A DNA stretch of 64,000 nt. It comes from JABMOV01 sp964344305 (GTDB lineage Bacteria; Fidelibacterota; Marinisomatia; Marinisomatales; JABMOV01). The notes under the pieces are model-generated. The model ran no database searches. It had not been told where the DNA came from and saw only the letters and a program-made list of their open reading frames with translations. Numbering within the stretch: position 1 is the stretch's first letter; each line of letters starts with the position of its first letter. The stretch lies in contig CAYFMT010000001.1 of NCBI GenBank assembly GCA_964344305.1, forward strand, positions 169,761 through 233,760, in the 5' to 3' direction. This document shows positions 44,240 to 52,728 of the stretch, piece by piece. The position numbers were made by a program, and so were the translations under genes.

Positions 44240-44933
44240 CCGTTACCGCTTTTTTCAGGCCATTGCTACGGTTTTTGTATTTGTATCACTTTCCAATGCG
44301 CAATGGCTGGAGTTTAGTTTTCCTGATTCACTACCCACGGGACTAAAAACAGAAACTGGCGCCTTGACAATGAGCCTTTCCTCAGGGATTGGTATGCATG
44401 ACATGATGGATCTCAAGTCAAATTCCCGAATGGTAACCGGGTTCACAACCACCCAAATAAACCATGAACTTTCTAATGGACTCATCCCATTTGGATTTGC
44501 TACCATTGCGGTCTCGGGCAACCTTTCGTTACGTGGTTTGTATACGGCATTCCGATCCGGAAACGATATTGTGGTTGGTACGGGCTACGGTATTCGCGTT
44601 ATGTTAAACGAGGGATCACTTTCACCATGGTATGTTTCACTAACCAATTCACATATTAAAGGGTCATCCTTTCTGAGGCTTCGAACAACGAATCTTGGAT
44701 TGTATCACAAGAGGGAGGTAGGACCTGTTCCCATGATTCTTGGGCTGGATTATCGCGTAACATCAAGCAGGTTTTCTTTTTCAAGTGGAGAGAAAAAAAC
44801 ATTCAAGGATTCGCATAACAAGTTGATAGTTGGTTTCATATTATCCCTTGGGTCTGTTTCTCTGGTTCCAAGGGTATCATGGCACCCAGATGCTTGGGTC
44901 ATTTCAGCAGATATAGGGTTTAATATTTACTGA
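44226..44933 (+). CDS. Predicted outer-membrane beta-barrel protein in the lipid A operon
   Basis: A 235-residue protein starting at GTG (44226), overlapping lpxA by 14 bases. A signal peptide (FFQAIATVFVFVSLSNAQ) and a Gly/Ser/aromatic-rich mature region ending in VISADIGFNIY suggest a small barrel. No family is recognised. It overlaps dxr by one base, so it is firmly inside the envelope operon and may assist its outer-membrane products. Confidence 0.65.
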   Translation: MALSDRYRFFQAIATVFVFVSLSNAQWLEFSFPDSLPTGLKTETGALTMSLSSGIGMHDMMDLKSNSRMVTGFTTTQINHELSNGLIPFGFATIAVSGNLSLRGLYTAFRSGNDIVVGTGYGIRVMLNEGSLSPWYVSLTNSHIKGSSFLRLRTTNLGLYHKREVGPVPMILGLDYRVTSSRFSFSSGEKKTFKDSHNKLIVGFILSLGSVSLVPRVSWHPDAWVISADIGFNIY

Positions 44934-46087
44934 TGAATAAACGTATTTCCATCCTTGGTTCTACAGGTTCGATTGGAGAAAACACGATTAATGTTTTAGA
45001 CCACCTGGGAGAAGGATATACCATTGTCGCATTATCTGCAAATCGAAATTGGAAAAGACTTGTAGAACAGGCAAGAGCGTTGAACCCGGAAACGATATGT
45101 CTGGCAGATGAAACCCACATAGACCAATTAAAGGCGGCATTGGCAGGGTTGGACGTTGAAATTTTATCGGGACGCTCCGGTGTACTCGAACTTGCTGAAA
45201 GGACAAATTGCGATATTCTATTGAATGCCCTGGTCGGATCACCGGGGATGGAACCCACATACCGGGCAGTTTCAGCCGGTGTTAATGTGGCATTGAGCAA
45301 TAAGGAAAGTCTGGTAATGGCTGGAAGCATCATTACCGAAACAGCGAAAAAAAATGATGCCGCCATTTTCCCTGTGGACAGCGAACATTCAGCAATCTGG
45401 CAATGTCTTGTGGGTGAATCTCTGGATCAGGTAAAGCGTATTGTCCTGACAGGATCTGGAGGACCGTTTCGAACTCGAGACCTGTCCACATTTACAACTA
45501 TTCAACCAGAAGAAGCATTAAAACACCCAAACTGGGATATGGGGCAGAAAATCACCATTGATTCAGCCACGATGATGAACAAGGGGTTGGAAGTCATTGA
45601 AGCAAAATGGCTGTTTCAAATGGAAACTGAAGATATTGATATTGTGGTACACCCTCAATCCATCATCCATTCAATGGTAGAATTTGTTGATAGCTCTGTC
45701 AAAGCCCAACTTGGCGTGCCGGACATGAAAGTACCCATTCAATATGCCCTTACATACCCGGATCATATTGATGCGGATTGGGAACAATTGGATTTATCGG
45801 CCATTGGAACTCTCACATTTGAAAAACCGGACATGAACAGATTTCCATGTATTCAACTGGCGTATGATGTGTTAAAGGCAGGCGGCAGTACAGCGGCAGT
45901 CCTGAATACTGCCAATGATCACGTTGTGGATATGTTCTTGAAGAGACAGATAGGATTTATGGACATCCCCAGATTGATTGAAGAAACAATCTCAAAACAT
46001 GAATTTGTTGAATATCCTACAATGGATGATTTACTGGCACTTGAAAAATGGACAAGTGATATTCTAAAACGTGGAGAAATAAAATGA
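44933..46087 (+). CDS. dxr: 1-deoxy-D-xylulose-5-phosphate reductoisomerase
   Basis: A 384-residue NADPH enzyme, the committed step of the MEP isoprenoid pathway, feeding UppS. The Rossmann start ISILGSTGSIGENTI, the NALVGSPGMEPT loop, ALSNKESLVMAG, and the metal-site motif PVDSEHSAIWQ are present, as are GSGGPFR and ATMMNKGLEVIEA. It overlaps the preceding outer-membrane protein gene by one base and rseP by four. Confidence 0.95.
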   Translation: MNKRISILGSTGSIGENTINVLDHLGEGYTIVALSANRNWKRLVEQARALNPETICLADETHIDQLKAALAGLDVEILSGRSGVLELAERTNCDILLNALVGSPGMEPTYRAVSAGVNVALSNKESLVMAGSIITETAKKNDAAIFPVDSEHSAIWQCLVGESLDQVKRIVLTGSGGPFRTRDLSTFTTIQPEEALKHPNWDMGQKITIDSATMMNKGLEVIEAKWLFQMETEDIDIVVHPQSIIHSMVEFVDSSVKAQLGVPDMKVPIQYALTYPDHIDADWEQLDLSAIGTLTFEKPDMNRFPCIQLAYDVLKAGGSTAAVLNTANDHVVDMFLKRQIGFMDIPRLIEETISKHEFVEYPTMDDLLALEKWTSDILKRGEIK

Positions 46088-47256
46088 CGACTTTGTGGGC
46101 AACCATTATTGTAATAGGTGTGCTGGTGTTTGTACACGAACTCGGGCACTATCTTGCAGCAAGATCAGTGGGGGTTCGTGTTGAGAAGTTTTCCATAGGG
46201 TTTCCACCGCGATTGATATCTTTTACATCCATTCCCGGTGGATGGCTGGTACAGATTTTCTTCTATAGACGAATGGAAGATGCATGGTTATGGTCTCCCG
46301 TTTGGGAGACAAGCATCTCACGTCCGACTAAAAAAGGAAGTGGTACAGAGTATTGCCTGGCACTCATACCCATAGGTGGTTATGTAAAAATGGCTGGGGT
46401 CATTGATGAAAGTCTTGATACTATCGTAGAGCATAAGCCCGATGAGTTGATGAGCAAATCAAACCTCGCACAAATCTGGGTCATGAGTGCCGGAGTTATC
46501 ATGAACATTATATTGGCCATTGGAATCTATACAGGGATTGCATACCATACTGGCCGGCCTGAAATTCAGGATGTTCCTGTTATATCGCAGGTTATTGAGG
46601 AGATGCCCGCCGCCGAAATCGGTCTCATGGCTGGTGACGAAATTGTCTCATTGAACGGGAAAAAAGTGACATCGTGGACGGAAATGAGTCAGATTATTCA
46701 CAAGATTCCCAACACGAATATTGATCTGAAATGGAAACGGGAGGGTAAAACGATGAATGCATCGTTCAAAACAGCCTGGCAATTATCCATGGTGAATGGA
46801 CGCCCTGATACCCTCGGTGCCATAGGAATTTATCCAACAATAGAATATTTGGATATTGGTATGGGTGAAGCACTTAAAATGGGATCAATCTCCACCGTTG
46901 GTTCCCTGGCTTTGATTGGTTCCAGCCTTTCCATGCTTTTTACGGGAGATGCCTCGGTGAAGGAGCTTGGAGGCCCCATAGCCATCGCTCAAATAGCGGG
47001 TGAAACAGCAAAGGCAGGAGCTATTCCACTCTTGGCATTTATGGCCTTTTTTAGTATTAACCTGGCATTCCTGAATGTCTTGCCAATACCTGGACTAGAC
47101 GGCGGCCATATATTAATTATTCTTATTCAATCAATAATCCGAAGACCACTATCCATAAAGGTGAAACTGATGATTCAACAGGTTGGAATGGCATTATTGT
47201 TATTGCTCTTTGTCACGGTTATTTATAATGACGTGGCAAGATTATTTGCCGGATAA
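46084..47256 (+). CDS. rseP: Site-2 metalloprotease RseP (M50)
   Basis: A 390-residue inner-membrane protease that cleaves anti-sigma factors and signal peptides within the membrane. The zinc motif is HELGH (residues 18-22) in the first helix, one PDZ domain lies near 165-230 (AAEIGLMAGDEIVSLNG), and NVLPIPGLDGGH supplies the third ligand. E. coli RseP has two PDZ domains; one is clear here. It ends the operon two bases from the convergent DUF3108 gene. Confidence 0.92.
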   Translation: MTTLWATIIVIGVLVFVHELGHYLAARSVGVRVEKFSIGFPPRLISFTSIPGGWLVQIFFYRRMEDAWLWSPVWETSISRPTKKGSGTEYCLALIPIGGYVKMAGVIDESLDTIVEHKPDELMSKSNLAQIWVMSAGVIMNIILAIGIYTGIAYHTGRPEIQDVPVISQVIEEMPAAEIGLMAGDEIVSLNGKKVTSWTEMSQIIHKIPNTNIDLKWKREGKTMNASFKTAWQLSMVNGRPDTLGAIGIYPTIEYLDIGMGEALKMGSISTVGSLALIGSSLSMLFTGDASVKELGGPIAIAQIAGETAKAGAIPLLAFMAFFSINLAFLNVLPIPGLDGGHILIILIQSIIRRPLSIKVKLMIQQVGMALLLLLFVTVIYNDVARLFAG

Positions 47257-47258
47257 AT

Positions 47259-47978
47259 TTATTCCTTATAAGTATAATCCGTCAATTTCAGAATCATGGA
47301 TCCAAATTTCAGCTTGATCTGAATCTGGACGGGCATATGATGGTTATTCTCTGAAAACCAGATAATCATATCGCCCTCATTTTTAAAAAGGGATTTGCCT
47401 ACCCTGAAAGGCTTAAATACATTGCATACAAACTTGCCGGCAGGGACATAAATGGTCTCTTTCCGATGAAATGATCCCTTAAATGAAGTGTATTTACCGT
47501 CATTGAAAGTTGTGAAAGACAATGTATCGCCGATAACATGAGGAATCGTTCTCAAATAGTATAGCAGCGAGTACGTATCTCGAATCTCACCATTAATTGC
47601 AACAGTATCAGATTCTGTGATAATGGCATTTAACGCCTTATCGATAGTCATTGAACGATTTTTTTTATAGGATCCTTCTCGGATTTTCTTTACCTGTTTT
47701 ACAGTTGTAAGATCATCAATACGAAGCCATGTATCAATCCTGTCGCGAATTTTGAATAATCGATCAGCAACCGTTCCTGTTTTGGCAATAAACTCCACAT
47801 GGATGGTATTCTCATTGTTAACCTGTGCCATCCCAACCTGAGTGAGTGACGCAGTTCCTGCTGGGATCACTTTGAATTTTGCATTGTACGTAAGAGTTTC
47901 ATCACTCCTTAATGGATAGGGAAGGGATTGGGAAACAAGGGTCGATACAGACAAAAGAACAAGAAGGAAAAATTTCAT
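47259..47978 (-). CDS. DUF3108 periplasmic protein
   Basis: A 239-residue protein with a signal peptide (MKFFLLVLLSVSTLVSQ). The start of the mature region (RSDETLTYNAKFKVIPAGTASL) and repeated strands (RDRIDTWL, SFHRKETIYVPAGKFVC) match the DUF3108 family of predicted periplasmic beta proteins. Function is unknown. It overlaps tsaC by four bases on the minus strand and is last in a three-gene operon. Confidence 0.78.
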   Translation of the reverse strand: MKFFLLVLLSVSTLVSQSLPYPLRSDETLTYNAKFKVIPAGTASLTQVGMAQVNNENTIHVEFIAKTGTVADRLFKIRDRIDTWLRIDDLTTVKQVKKIREGSYKKNRSMTIDKALNAIITESDTVAINGEIRDTYSLLYYLRTIPHVIGDTLSFTTFNDGKYTSFKGSFHRKETIYVPAGKFVCNVFKPFRVGKSLFKNEGDMIIWFSENNHHMPVQIQIKLKFGSMILKLTDYTYKE

Positions 47979-48547
47979 GGCCTTAAAATCTCCAGTTCTC
48001 CGTTTGTTAAACGATAAATAGTTGAAGCGGTAGGTTCTGGCCGGGATTCACCCTGGATGAGTAAATCGACCTCAGACCCAAATTCAGCATCGATCTCATC
48101 AGGATCATTCAGGGGTTTCTGTCCAGTTCTGTTTACGCTTGTGGTCGTGAGCGGTTTACCAAATGCTCGCACAAGCTCCAGTATAACAGGCTGATGTGGA
48201 ATGCGGATTCCCAGGGAATGGTTATTACCCAGAATGGAAGGGTGAACCACACCGGGTAAAACCGGAACAATAACGGTAGTTGCGCCCCCAACAATGTTTT
48301 TAATGCTGGACCAGTCAGTTTCACTGATATTCATCCACTGCCGCGCAATTTCTTTATCTGGCGCTATAACGCTCACAGGACCAGATCGACCTTTTACCTG
48401 GTTCAGAAAATCAATGGCACTTTTTGATGTTGTATCTACTCCAAAGCCATACACCGTATCTGTAGGGTAAACGATTAACCCATCATTGTTCAGAACAGAT
48501 ATCGCCTGTTGCATCATACTGGCATCATGAATATGCGTTCGTTTCAT
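47975..48547 (-). CDS. tsaC: L-threonylcarbamoyladenylate synthase (TsaC/YrdC)
   Basis: A 190-residue enzyme making threonylcarbamoyl-AMP for the t6A37 modification of ANN-reading tRNAs. It has the YrdC start VYPTDTVYGFGVD, KGRSGPVSVI, and SVNRTGQKPL. The short form without the Sua5 C-terminal domain. It lies between an LpxL-type acyltransferase and DUF3108, overlapping each by four bases. Confidence 0.92.
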   Translation of the reverse strand: MKRTHIHDASMMQQAISVLNNDGLIVYPTDTVYGFGVDTTSKSAIDFLNQVKGRSGPVSVIAPDKEIARQWMNISETDWSSIKNIVGGATTVIVPVLPGVVHPSILGNNHSLGIRIPHQPVILELVRAFGKPLTTTSVNRTGQKPLNDPDEIDAEFGSEVDLLIQGESRPEPTASTIYRLTNGELEILRP

Positions 48548-49392
48548 TTATGTATTGTTGTTTTCCACCGTTTATGAAACCAGAAATATTGATCAGGGTT
48601 TTTCTTAATCGCGTTCTCTAATTGTCCGGTAAAGGATTGTGTAAGGGCCACGGGATCACGTTTATCAGGGAGGTGAACTTCATGAATTTCTATTGAATAT
48701 TCAAAAGGAGATTTAACGGAACATGTTGCAAAAAATATTGGTGACTTCGACCGATAATGGAATATAGAGGCACCTCTTGGTGTGGACGATTTCCTGCCGA
48801 AAAAATTTACAAACACACCATGTTTCCGGGCATCCTGATCGCTGAGCATTACCAGTATGTGATTCTTTTTTAAAACATCCGTCATCTGGTTTGGGTTCAT
48901 TTTCCTGTCTATGTGAATAATTCCAACGGATTCACGTAGTTCTTTGAAAAACTTATGGGCTCCCCGATTTCGTTGTTTTTGAACGATCCCGGCGACAGAT
49001 TCAAACTCCCTACCCAGCCAGGCTGCCAGCATTTCCCAGGCTCCAAAATGTCCTGACACAATAATAGCACCTGTTTGCTCTGTCAATGCACGTTGGATTA
49101 GGGATTTACCGCGGACAGAAAAATCTGCCTCTTCATAGGAAGTGGGCAATGCAAAGAACTGAACCAGATTCCAGGATGAATGAAGGTACAACCTGGACGA
49201 CACTCGGGAGATAGTATCATGGTCCAGGAACGGAAAAGCTATGTGGAGGTTTTTATGAACGGTGCTTTCACGAATGGGGAAAAAATAATAAAGTAGTTTT
49301 GCGAGCCATTTTGAAAGGGTCCATCGTTGTGCCGGCTTCAAAGAAACCAGAATTTTTTGAATTCCTTTTAGTATTATGTATGTTGCCGGCAC
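48544..49392 (-). CDS. LpxL/HtrB-family lipid A acyltransferase
   Basis: A 282-residue inner-membrane acyltransferase. The catalytic HX4E motif is GHFGAWEML, preceded by VSGH. SDQDARKHGVFVNFFGRKSSTPRG is the family's second block, read in two parts around residues 185-210. The C-terminus YFWFHKRWKTTIHK is characteristic. It probably adds secondary acyl chains to Kdo2-lipid IVA. It is transcribed away from nfeD across a 248-base gap. Confidence 0.85.
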   Translation of the reverse strand: MPATYIILKGIQKILVSLKPAQRWTLSKWLAKLLYYFFPIRESTVHKNLHIAFPFLDHDTISRVSSRLYLHSSWNLVQFFALPTSYEEADFSVRGKSLIQRALTEQTGAIIVSGHFGAWEMLAAWLGREFESVAGIVQKQRNRGAHKFFKELRESVGIIHIDRKMNPNQMTDVLKKNHILVMLSDQDARKHGVFVNFFGRKSSTPRGASIFHYRSKSPIFFATCSVKSPFEYSIEIHEVHLPDKRDPVALTQSFTGQLENAIKKNPDQYFWFHKRWKTTIHK

Positions 49393-49569
49393 CGGTAAAA
49401 AGTTTTATCGCTAATTGAACGAAAAAAATTGTGATTAGTATTCTGGGAATCTAAGTCAATTACAATGTCAAAAAAGAATCAATATTTTTCGACAACTGCT
49501 ATTGTCTATTGTACTACCAGCAATATTAGGGGAGTTCAACTTTAAGGAACGTATCTATAAAGAGATTGA

Positions 49570-49603
49570 AGAATCTTGATTCTCTATTTCTTTTGCATAT
49601 AAG
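49570..49603 (+). promoter_or_regulatory. Promoter of nfeD-floA with overlapping inverted repeat
   Basis: TTGATT (49576-49581), a 16-base spacer and TATAAG (49598-49603), about 37 bases before the nfeD ATG. The perfect inverted repeat AGAATC-TT-GATTCT (49570-49583) overlaps the -35 box and could be an operator. The rest of the 49393-49569 gap shows nothing clear. Confidence 0.5.
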
Positions 49604-49640
49604 ATTGATTTTAACAGCCTGTGTCGAGTAAAATCACACA

Positions 49641-51002
49641 ATGAATATGAAACAATTTTTCCTCGGAATTTCATTTATTTTTTCCACCATGCATGCCAGC
49701 GATATCATCTATCGCGTTCCCATTCAGGGAACCATTGATCTGGGGCTGCCTCCTTACATAGAACGATCCATTGAAAATGCAGAAAAGAACAATGCAAAAG
49801 CCATCATTTTTGACATCGATACATTTGGTGGCCGTGTGGATGCAGCGACACAGATAAAAGATGCCATTCTGGATGCGGATATTCCAACAGTAGCTTTTAT
49901 CAATCGCAGGGCTATTTCTGCAGGAGCATTGATTTCGCTTTCCTGCGAATCCATTTTCATGACACCGGGTGGAACCATTGGGGCGGCAACAGCGGTGGAC
50001 ATGCAGGGCACAAAAGGCAGCGAAAAAGTCATTAGCTATATGCGCGAAGAAATGGCATCCACAGCAGAAAGTCGTGGCAGGAATACGGATATTGCAAAAG
50101 GCATGGTGGATGAAGAATTGTTCTTCACCCATCTCATTATTGATGGAGATTCTGTGGAAGTGTCCGATCTTGAAGGACGGAAAGAAGGAAAGCTTATTAC
50201 CCTGACCACGGAACTGGCCATTAAATATGGAATTGCTGACGGAGAGCATGATACATTTGACGATGTGCTAACAGCCATGGGATATACCGACGCAAGCATT
50301 ACCGATGTCAGGGAAAACTGGAGTGAAAATTTTGTTCGATTTCTAACACACCCCGTGGTGGCATCCCTGCTAATGACATTTGGGTTTTTGGGCATTCTAT
50401 TTGAATTGCAAAGTCCCGGCTGGGGAATACCCGGCAGTGTGGGACTCACATGCTTATTGTTATCCCTGGGGGCATCTTATATTGCAGAACTGGCCACCAT
50501 GACAGACTTGCTCATCATGGCATTCGGTGTGGTTTTACTTCTGCTGGAGGTCCTGGTGATTCCCGGCTTTGGCATAGCAGGGATTGCAGGGATTATTTTT
50601 GTCCTCTGGGGATTATACGAATTGTTACTACCGTCAGTACCGGTAGGGGAAGAAGTGGCATCCATGGCATTAACTGGATTTACGATCGGGATATTTGGAG
50701 CGCTCATTGCATTGATCCTTCTATTTCGACTCATGATAAAAACAGAATTTTGGCAAAAACTCACTTCACCGGAAGGTCAGAAGGAGGAAAAAGGCTACTC
50801 CACATCCATTGGACTTGAGGAGTTTGTGGGGAAAAAGGGGGTAGCAGAAACAGATTTGCATCCGGCAGGATGGGCATACGTGGACAGCAAACGTATATCT
50901 GTTGTCTGCGAGGGATCCTTTATCGACAAAGGATCTCAGGTAAAAATCATATCGGTGGATGGAAACAGAGTGGTTGTTCGTCCATCATCAACGACAGAAT
51001 GA
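49641..51002 (+). CDS. NfeD-family protein, ClpP-like protease fused to NfeD domain
   Basis: A 453-residue protein with a signal peptide. Residues about 25-220 are a ClpP-like fold: FDIDTFGGRVDAATQI, RRAISAGALISLSC (Ser93) and GTIGAATAVDMQG. Four or five membrane helices follow (about 235-365; FLGILFELQSPGWGIPG is diagnostic), and an OB-fold NfeD domain is at the C-terminus (GLEEFVGKKGVAETDL, SFIDKGSQVKIISVDGN). Long-form NfeD proteins are thought to cleave membrane stomatins or flotillins, and the next gene, nine bases on, encodes a flotillin. Confidence 0.9.
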   Translation: MNMKQFFLGISFIFSTMHASDIIYRVPIQGTIDLGLPPYIERSIENAEKNNAKAIIFDIDTFGGRVDAATQIKDAILDADIPTVAFINRRAISAGALISLSCESIFMTPGGTIGAATAVDMQGTKGSEKVISYMREEMASTAESRGRNTDIAKGMVDEELFFTHLIIDGDSVEVSDLEGRKEGKLITLTTELAIKYGIADGEHDTFDDVLTAMGYTDASITDVRENWSENFVRFLTHPVVASLLMTFGFLGILFELQSPGWGIPGSVGLTCLLLSLGASYIAELATMTDLLIMAFGVVLLLLEVLVIPGFGIAGIAGIIFVLWGLYELLLPSVPVGEEVASMALTGFTIGIFGALIALILLFRLMIKTEFWQKLTSPEGQKEEKGYSTSIGLEEFVGKKGVAETDLHPAGWAYVDSKRISVVCEGSFIDKGSQVKIISVDGNRVVVRPSSTTE

Positions 51003-51010
51003 GGTAAATC

Positions 51011-52027
51011 ATGGACTTTAGTTTCATCAGTATTATTCTACTTGCAGTACTCATATTTGTACTATTTCTTTTATTCTATTTCGTACCCGTTGGGTTGTGG
51101 ATCCAGTCTATTGTCAGTTTGGGAATAGGCAAGATCACCATCATCGATCTCGTGAGGATGCGATTGAGGAAGATTGCACCACGACTTGTGGTGGACGGTG
51201 TCATTAATTCTCAAAAGGCCGGACTGGGATCGGTCATGACGGAGATGCTTGAAACCCATTACCTCGCCGGTGGAAACGTACAGAATGTTGTGTCTGCCCT
51301 CATTGCGTCAGAAAAAGCAAAAATTCCTCTTACGTACGAAACAGCTACGGCCATCGACCTGGCCGGTCGGGATGTAAAATCCGCTGTCCAGACCAGCGTG
51401 TATCCCAAAGTCATCAATGCTCCCAAGGAAGGTTACCTTGCTGCCGTGGCAAAAGATGGAATTGAGTTAAAGGCAAGGGCAAGGGTGACCGTGAGAACCA
51501 ATATTCCCGGTCTCGTTGGTGGTGCCACCGATGATACGGTTATTGCCCGGGTCGGGGAAGGTATCGTCAGCGCTATTGGGTCTGCGAAAACCTATTCCCA
51601 GGTATTGGAAAATCCTGACGCTATTTCCAAGGCAGTGCTCAATAAAGGTCTGGATGCAGGAACGGCATTTGAAATTCTATCTATCGACATTGCGGACCTT
51701 GATGTTGGTAAGAACGTGGGTGCCAGGCTTCAGGCAGACCAGGCTGAGGCGGATCTCCGTGTTGCACGCGCAAAAGCTGAAACCCGCCGCGCCATGGCTG
51801 TAGCGGAAGAACAGGAAATGAAAGCCAGAACGCAGGAAATGCGCGCCAAAGTGGTTGAAGCAGAAGCGGAAGTCCCACGCGCCATGGCTGAAGCGTTCCG
51901 CGAAGGCAATCTAGGTGTATTTGACTATTATAATATGCACAACATAAAGGCCGATACGGCCATGAGAGATTCTATCGCCCAAAGCGGTGAGGATTCAAAA
52001 AGTCATCATGAGGAGGATGACGACTAA
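51011..52027 (+). CDS. floA: Flotillin-like protein FloA
   Basis: A 338-residue membrane scaffolding protein. One hydrophobic anchor is at residues 5-30 (FISIILLAVLIFVLFLL), followed by the FloA/YqfA core (RARVTVRTNIPGLVGGA, GTAFEILSIDIADLDVGKN). An Ala/Glu-rich coiled coil follows (RVARAKAETRRAMA, AKVVEAEAEVPRAMAEA). Flotillins organise ordered membrane domains. Pairing with NfeD is the classical arrangement. It is four bases from the next gene. Confidence 0.93.
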   Translation: MDFSFISIILLAVLIFVLFLLFYFVPVGLWIQSIVSLGIGKITIIDLVRMRLRKIAPRLVVDGVINSQKAGLGSVMTEMLETHYLAGGNVQNVVSALIASEKAKIPLTYETATAIDLAGRDVKSAVQTSVYPKVINAPKEGYLAAVAKDGIELKARARVTVRTNIPGLVGGATDDTVIARVGEGIVSAIGSAKTYSQVLENPDAISKAVLNKGLDAGTAFEILSIDIADLDVGKNVGARLQADQAEADLRVARAKAETRRAMAVAEEQEMKARTQEMRAKVVEAEAEVPRAMAEAFREGNLGVFDYYNMHNIKADTAMRDSIAQSGEDSKSHHEEDDD

Positions 52028-52030
52028 ACC

Positions 52031-52615
52031 ATGGAGGGTATCGGATACTGGGTATTTCTGTTGATTCTATATGGACTGTCGGCGCTTATGAAAAAGCGCC
52101 AGCAGTCCAATGCCCGTCAAGAAATGGAGGAACAGGAGGGACCTGAACCAAAATCCATGTTTGCCAGCAAGGATGAGATCTTCAAGGAACTTTTTGGTGG
52201 TGACTGGCTTGAGGAATCGAATGAAAAAGAAGGAGAAGAACAGCCCCTCGAATCGGTCTCAGAAGAATTTCAACCAGAGCACGAAGTTGCTCATGAACAC
52301 TATCAAAGAATGGAACAGGAAGATCCCATTCCCTTTGATTCTCATCTTTCAGGAATCCCTGAACAGGAAAAAAACTTTGACGAAGTAACAGATCAGCTTG
52401 GTTCATTTCATTCCGGTTTTGAACCCACCATTGATTCATTAGTGGTTCCTGGCAAAGAAGAGGATATTTCTGACCATGTTACAAAAACCACAGCCCGGAA
52501 ATCCGCAAACACGCATCTGGTTCACATGCTCAGAGATACAGATGGATTGAAATACAGTTTCATGATTCGTGAGGTTCTGGATAAACCCCGGGCGCTTCGA
52601 AGACAAATCCGTTAA
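52031..52615 (+). CDS. Small membrane-anchored acidic protein, unknown function
   Basis: A 194-residue protein with an N-terminal hydrophobic helix (GYWVFLLILYGLSALM), then a long Glu-rich region (ESNEKEGEEQPLESVSEEFQ) and a basic C-terminus (IREVLDKPRALRRQIR). The last part resembles short C-terminal motifs of other anchored proteins, but no family is recognised. Its place, four bases after floA, suggests a third partner in the NfeD-flotillin unit. Confidence 0.65.
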   Translation: MEGIGYWVFLLILYGLSALMKKRQQSNARQEMEEQEGPEPKSMFASKDEIFKELFGGDWLEESNEKEGEEQPLESVSEEFQPEHEVAHEHYQRMEQEDPIPFDSHLSGIPEQEKNFDEVTDQLGSFHSGFEPTIDSLVVPGKEEDISDHVTKTTARKSANTHLVHMLRDTDGLKYSFMIREVLDKPRALRRQIR

Positions 52616-52651
52616 GTTCGGTTGGAATAGCAACCCTTTACATTGTCATAC

Positions 52652-52675
52652 AAATCTGTTCTGGCAGACAGATTT
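52652..52675. other. Hairpin after the nfeD-floA operon
   Basis: AAATCTGT pairs with ACAGATTT (8 bp, 8-base loop), followed by AACTTTATG rather than a clean T-run. A weak candidate terminator in the 113-base gap before the DUF1566 gene. Confidence 0.35.
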
Positions 52676-52728
52676 AACTTTATGTCACCAACCATTTCTA
52701 ATATTATTAACTAACCAATCGGTGAATC

